Assembly (NCBI RefSeq): GCF_000708205.1
Contig: NW_014575559.1
Location: forward strand, 1,373-65,372
DNA: 64,000 bases
Direction of reading: 5' to 3'
DNA from: Mixia osmundae IAM 14324
Taxonomy: Eukaryota > Basidiomycota > Mixiomycetes > Mixiales > Mixiaceae
Under the pieces are notes generated by a model. That model worked only from the letters and a program-made list of their open reading frames with translations. It was not told where the DNA came from and made no database searches. Both the position numbers and the translations under genes were made by a program. Of this stretch, positions 58,838 through 64,000 are shown piece after piece; the first letter of the stretch is position 1, and every line of letters begins with the position of its first letter.

Positions 58838-61668
58838 CTATGTGAGACCATCGTCCTCGCTGACAAACGCGCTGCGAAGAAGTGTTAGCGGAAGTCTCAG
58901 CGGTGTGGAGAAGCTCACTTGAGCGACTTGAGCGCTTTCGCCACACCGAAACTAGCTTTTGCCATGGATTGCTTCATCTGCTTCGTAAACTCGCCCTGGT
59001 CGGATGTCTGCAGGTCGCTGAGCTGTTCGCAGTTCGTCTGCAGATCTTGCAAAATGTCTTCGCCTTCGTTGCGTAGATGTGCAGGCAGACTTTCCTTGGA
59101 GATAGCGACGATGGATGACACAATCGTTATGATTTGCGTCAGATTCTCATTGACTTCGGGACCTGATGCACCGCTTCGAATGGCCGCCAACAATGACTGA
59201 ATCGACTGGACAATTGCTTCGGTTTGCGTACCTAGATAATGCTGCGATGCAGCGTTAGTCTTTATGCACATTCAGCAAATGATGACACGGACTTTGAGCT
59301 CCTCCCAGTTCTCTTCGACGCGTGCTTGGTCAAGATATGGATCTTCTGCTGGCTGTTGCTCATCATCGTCAAATGGGGCTCGTCCGTAAAGGTCATTCGT
59401 CTCGTTCTCATGATAGCCGCGCTGAGCGTCGATGCCGAGACCTTGGGCGCCATATGTAGATGCACGGACTTGCGGCAACGGCAGATCAGTGGCTTGCTGT
59501 TCGGGGGCCAACCTATCGCTTTGTCGCGACCCGTTGCGCGTCAGCAGAGGCTTGATCGGATCACTGAATGATGAATTTTCGAGCGGCGTAGTGGGCGAAC
59601 GTGAGTCCGAAGGCGACAGCGGGTTGGGTCCGTAGCTCTGAGGTTGCGTATAGCTCTGCGCGTCGTGTTGCTGGACTCGGAGGGGCGGCAGGTCGCGCTC
59701 TTGTGATCGCGCTGCAATGTCTGGCCCCTGTCGGACGCATTTGATGATCTCGATGACTGAATCCGCCAGATGACTAGCTGCAGCGTCGAGTAGACTGACG
59801 GGCGAGAGACCCTGCGCAGTCGCATGGTTTCTCGCTGCCGTCAGCAGATTCGTCAGGGTCGCGTGGCATTTCTGCTTGAGCGATTGCAGCCTCGCAAAAT
59901 CGGGATTCTGTGGGTCCTGGGTTGATAAAGTACGCTCGTAGATCTGTACGTCCTTGTCGATTGAGCTGACAGCAGCCACGATTTGTCTGGCAGCCGAGAC
60001 GAGGTCGGAGGACAAAGTGCTGCTCCTGCTCGTACGCAACAAATGGTCGACAGACTGCCTGAATTCGCTGACATTGGCTTCGCTTATATTTCCACCCTTG
60101 GCGCTTTTGGTGGCGCTGTCCGGCATTGCATAGTCGATGATGCTAGATCTCGCAGCGAGCTGCTGTTTCACTACCTGCAGTTCGCTCTGCAGTCGGTCGA
60201 TGCGTTGTGCATCGGTCTCACGATCGGCCGCCGCTTCTCTCTGAGCATCTTCAGCGTCTTGCAGATCTCGCATGAGCTTAGCGATCTCCCTCCGGAGCTG
60301 TTCCGTCGTCGCAGACGCATTTTGGTGCGCGGCTCGAGCATCGGCAAGATCTCGAGACAGCTGCGCGCTTGCGCCCGTGTCGTTGGTGTCGCGTGTCGTA
60401 CGCTGGAGTTGCAACTGTTCAAGCTCGCGTTGCAAGCGTTCGTTGCGAGTCAGCTGCTCCTGATGCCTGTCGCGGTGATCTTCGATCTGGTCGTTGAGAG
60501 TGCGCAGCTCATTCGCGTGCGTGTCTGTCAACGACTTGCTGTCGCCTCTCGCGCTGTCGAGATCTCGTTGGAGAGCTGATATACGGGTCTGCATCGTCGC
60601 AATCTTGTACTCATACTCTGACTTTAGCTTCTCGATCTCTTCGCTCGTATCGCGAGCCCGTGTCTGCTCGCCGGTGCCGAAGCCGCCATTGGAGGCAAAG
60701 CGTGCGCTGGAAGGACCTCCTAAGCTACTCGTCTCGCTCGCGCGTGTCCCCAAGCTGATCTTGTCGTAATATTCGCTGCCCTTACCGCCCAGGCTTTGCT
60801 GGTTACCCAGTCGGGACGGCGTGCCGGTGATCGATCCATTAGGCTGACCGAAGCCGGTACGAGAAGGCGACGTGAGCGCAGACATGCCCGAGGGCTGTGC
60901 ACCCTCGTCGCGGGGTATACTCGGATTGCGTCCACCGGCAGACCTGCCACTCGAGAAGTCACGCTGATCGTACGGCGAGTTGCGCCCGCCAGGATCGGAA
61001 GCAGGACCGACGTCTTCCTCGACGAAAGTAGATTTATTGGGGACGAGCATCTCGTTAGCTGCACCGTAGCCATTGGACGCGATGCCTGGCGGTAGATTTG
61101 ATTGGTTACGTCGAGGGGGTTGCTGAAGTGTGGAATTGGAGGTGGAAGTCACAAGCGTCTCGCTGTCGTCGCTCGTCATGCCCTTGGATGTAAGTCCAGA
61201 GCCAGCGTTGCCCGAAAAGCCAGGGAAGCCTGAGCTACCGACTCTGGGGAAGTGAGGAAAGCGGCGACCGAGCTCGTGAAAGACATCGCCGCCGAGATCC
61301 CTGAAGCGAGAATTTGGCAGAGTCGCGAGCTTCTGGCGGGCTTGATTGCGCTTGGGGTGGAAGTCTGGCTTGACGGGCAGGAAGGGGACTGCATTGTTGC
61401 GTCAGTCTCGAGCGGTGTAGCATGGGACAAGCGATGGCCTACTCTCGTTCCCCTTCTCTGCTCTCAGCCGGCGGACGAGCTCATCGTAGACATCGGTGGA
61501 GAGCTCCTGAAACTGTTGTATGTTCAGTCTGGTGAGCTTCTCCCTTGCGTTGATGCGAGCTGATTGTGATTCTTTGAGGATTCCCTCGCGATCGAGGTAG
61601 GCGCCTAGCTCGAGGTAGTGTACCCGTGCGGTACGCTCCACCGAGTCTGACTTGCCGACGTCACTCAT
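58838..61668 (-). CDS. SPA2: Polarisome scaffold Spa2
   Basis: Spa2 organises polarised growth and septins at buds and hyphal tips. The two Spa2-homology repeats are present: NAREKLTRLNIQQFQELSTD and VYDELVRRLRAEK; then, after an intron, QARQKLATLPNSRFRDLGGD and VFHELGRRFPH. A long disordered arm and a coiled coil (EEIEKLKSEYEYKIATMQTR onward) follow, then FRQSVDHLLRT and a C-terminal helical region, TQTEAIVQSIQSLLAAIRSG, which continues to KALKSL. Three GT-AG introns are supported. The last one, with an ACTAAC-like branch (GCTAAC), gives a final exon NAFVSEDDGLT and a stop at 58838; without it the chain would end KSLK at 58915. Start MSDVGKSDSVERTARVHYLE at 61668. Confidence 0.92.
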
Positions 61669-62121
61669 CCTCGTAGCTTCGAGTTGTGGTCCTGCCGGCA
61701 GGACTGCCTCGGTGTGACCTTTCGGTGACTACCGCGCCAGGTGCCTAGTCGGGGGAAAGCAGTCCTGTCAGGCCAAGCAATCGTAGAGCCTGCCTGCTGC
61801 CAGGCTCCAGGAGCAGCGTGTGTGCAGTGCCTGACAGCGAGCCGCGGTTGCTCTCGTCGTCTGAGCAACGCTGGCCAGCGTGCACGTCGCTGAGCCTGGC
61901 CTACCAAGCCAGGGCGCGAGCAAGCGCGTCGAGAGGAGCGGTCAGTCGACTGCGACCGTCACAGGCAGCCTACGCGCTACGGAGCCTGTGGCTAGGCTCG
62001 ACGGACTGCAGTCAGGTCAGTCTGTGTATCGACTCCTTTTCAGCGTCGTTGCCTTTCCTTCGTCGTCACGCGTCTCGATAATTTTCTTCCTTGCAAGCCT
62101 GCCGCATTATCACGACACAAG
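61669..62121. other. Divergent intergenic region SPA2 / PXR1
   Basis: About 450 bases, GC-rich. Pieces such as GTCGACTGCGACC and CCAGGC/GCCTGG repeats give local hairpin potential. No gene was supported. Confidence 0.4.
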
Positions 62122-63133
62122 ATGGGTCTGGCCGGCCGAAAGACGAAACAGGTCATCGCCCCCGATCCACGCAACACGACATGGGCCCGGGACACAGAGG
62201 CGCCAGGTTTCAAGCTGCTCCAGCAGATGGGCTGGTCACCCGCTTCATCAGACAGGCTCAATCCAGAGAGCACTGCGCCCCCACCGCCAAAGCGCTTGCA
62301 CAAGATGCCCATCAGCAAGGAAGATCATCTCGGCATCGGTGCGACTGCCTTGACCGGTTTGGCAGAATCGAATGCCGCGCGGCAGCCCAGTACAGGCACA
62401 GGACTCGGCAAAGCGGGCTCCTGGTTCTCTGCGTTTGGCAGCAAAGGCCTCCGCTTTGTCACTGCAGGCGCTACTGCACAGTCGGAACTCGAGAAGCGTC
62501 ACATCACAGACGGCGGCGATTTTGCCGGCTTGCTCGCACGCCTCAACGCTGCTACTCCCTCTGCCTCCGCCTCGCCCTCGCCTGCGCCTGCCGCTACAGA
62601 CGGAGAGATCGGGCCAGCCATGTCCAAGCAAGAGCGCAAAGAGGCTCGCAGACAGAGGAGAGAGGCAAAGGCCAAGCGGAAAGAGATCGCTGATGGCGAT
62701 GGGACAGCAGCAAAGAAGCGCAAGGTGGAGCGAGACTCGCCAGACGTATCCGTGCTTGTGGCCACAGTCGTCAGCCGGGCCACGATGCAGCCTACTGTCG
62801 TAGTAGCTACGCCGCATCGAAATGCGTAAGCACACCAGCACAAACACTCAGCCACTTCTGACTAGTCCTCCTAGGTCTCGCGCTCGCAATCTCGCTGCCA
62901 AGCGCATGGCGAACTCACCTGCTGCGATGAGAGAGATCCTTGGTCTCTCGGAGCCGGTCACGCCTGCGGAAGCGGTCTCACCTCCCTTGATGCTACAGGC
63001 TGCCATCCGGGTTCCAAGCCTCGACGAAGCGATACGATCGATTGCTAAAGCAGAAGCCGACCAAGCCGAGCCCGACGGCTACGCTTTGGCCAGTGTTGAG
63101 GATGTGAGCAAGAAGAGACAGAAGACCAGATAG
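62122..63133 (+). CDS. PXR1: Pxr1/PINX1 G-patch protein
   Basis: A G-patch nucleolar protein for rRNA and snoRNA processing; it activates the Prp43 helicase. The N terminus MGLAGRKTKQVIAPDPRNTT is diagnostic, followed by PGFKLLQQMGWSP and a partner block HLGIGATALTG. After GWSP the usual Gly-rich G-patch core (GxGLG) reads ASSDRLNPES, so the G-patch looks degenerate. FAGLLARLNAA then corresponds to the conserved helix of the family. One GT-AG intron joins TPHRNA to SRARNLAAKRMANSP and AAMREILGL, the C-terminal signature. A Lys/Arg-rich tract (RREAKAKRKE) precedes it. Length is about 320 residues. Confidence 0.88.
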
Positions 63134-63188
63134 CTCAAGCTCTGCAAACAATCTGATTTGACTACAAAACTGATTCACGACCAAGCAA

Positions 63189-64000
63189 TCAGCCTATCCT
63201 GGCAGGCATTCTGGCTTCCTCGAGGTCCGACAGACACTCGCGCCAGGCTGTGCTCGCTTGGCTTCGCGAGCGCTCGTAGCTCTTCATGTCACCGCGCGTG
63301 AGGGCTTTGCCGGCCTTGCGTTCATGACGCAGGGCTACGCGTTGACTGATCTTGGCTTGCCTGTACCGGGCGTTCGAGTAAGCCTCGGGCTCACCGGGTG
63401 CAGTCCAACCTTGCAGCTCCATGCGGTAGCTATCTGGGCCGATCGTCGTCATCGCCAGGCTTTTCTGGCCACTTCGCGATGAAAGGGATGATCGTGAGCT
63501 CGAGGGTGGTGACTGAGTCTCGGACAGGAAGTACGGCATAACAATCTCCTCATTTGGCGAGAGGAAGCATTGTGACGTTCGGAAGCTGCTATGCCGCGAG
63601 CCGATGGGTCTGCTGAGCCTTGCTGAGCTCATGAGAGAGGAAGAGCTCGACGCAAGAGGACTGCTGCCAGGACTGTTCTCCTGCGACAGGTAGCCGCCAG
63701 ACACAGCCAGCTCAGGCTGGGACGGATTCGACGATTGGCGCATCGACGTCTGAAGCGGTCTGTCAGCTGAATTCGCAGTCGAATCGACCCTCATACCTTA
63801 GCCGAGTCAAGCTGCTCGGTCGGCATGGGCATCGTGACAGGATCAGCTGCGAGTTCTCCGCGGCCGGATGTATCAATGACCTCGTCTTGACCATCCCGAT
63901 ACGCTAGCGTGGCGTCGTAGAACTTCGAAGCACGCGGTGGCAGCAGCCTGTTCCACAGGACTCGCAGGAGCGCATCTCGGCACTCGCTCGAGTCGCTGCA
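63189..64000 (-). CDS. Partial gene running off the right edge, unrecognised
   Basis: The 3' part of a minus-strand gene. From the window edge the frame reads ALLRVLWNRLLPPRASKFYD, ATLAYRDGQDEVIDTSGRGE, and then TEQLDSAK. A GT-AG intron of about 46 nt leads to TSMRQSSNPSQPEL and a Ser-rich arm, then NEEIVMPYFLSETQSPPSSS, SYRMELQGWTAP, RQAKISQRVALRHERKAGKA and EARMPARIG. A predicted basic coiled or helical stretch lies near the C terminus. No family was recognised. The start lies outside the window. Confidence 0.6.

Overview
The window is nuclear DNA of a compact fungal genome, most likely a basidiomycete, perhaps a yeast-like one. The evidence is dense spliced genes with introns of about 45-65 nt, fungus-specific proteins (Spa2, Rrn7, Sec72, conidiation protein 6, Vps74, Gpi13) and a urease accessory gene. 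Intergenic gaps are mostly 50-200 bp. No organelle, viral, CRISPR or bacterial signal was seen. The species cannot be named from the sequence alone.

Layout: 1-3590 is gene-poor, holds all ten ambiguous N bases I saw, and contains a decayed tandem array with a spacing of about 200 bp. From 3591 to the right edge the sequence is almost wall-to-wall genes on both strands: a 7-TM membrane protein and a conserved fungal protein of unknown function; con-6; a DHH phosphoesterase; CTP synthase; an MFS transporter; NOP53; VPS74; a GNAT; the ribosome-associated Hsp70 SSB; a cyclophilin H type isomerase; a large low-complexity protein; a SurE phosphatase; GPI13; an RS-domain/HUB1 fusion; APP1; SEC72; an atypical SDR; a Mn-type CDF transporter; a WRN-like 3'-5' exonuclease; a SAP30-like protein; TOM20; RRN7; a coiled-coil protein; an IAH1-type esterase; an APQ12-like membrane protein; a REC114-like protein; MCM5; UreD; a small unrecognised secreted-type protein; an RCC2-like protein with a PHD finger; TSC13; a TVP38/DedA-family protein; an alpha/beta hydrolase; SPA2; PXR1; and a partial gene running off the right edge.

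The genes are mostly housekeeping (nucleotide synthesis, ribosome biogenesis, Pol I transcription, replication, ER translocation and lipid/GPI synthesis, Golgi retention, polarity). There are no operons, and many neighbours are divergent pairs sharing short promoters.

The strongest unusual signal is splicing. Nine introns, found while joining exons of recognisable proteins, appear to start with GC instead of GT, out of very roughly 90 introns traced by eye. For several of them no GT donor keeps the conserved reading frame. Two domain combinations also deserve a look: Hub1 without its own start Met behind an RS-rich arm, and an RCC1 propeller ending in a PHD finger. All exon joins were made by eye; positions of exon ends within genes are proposals.
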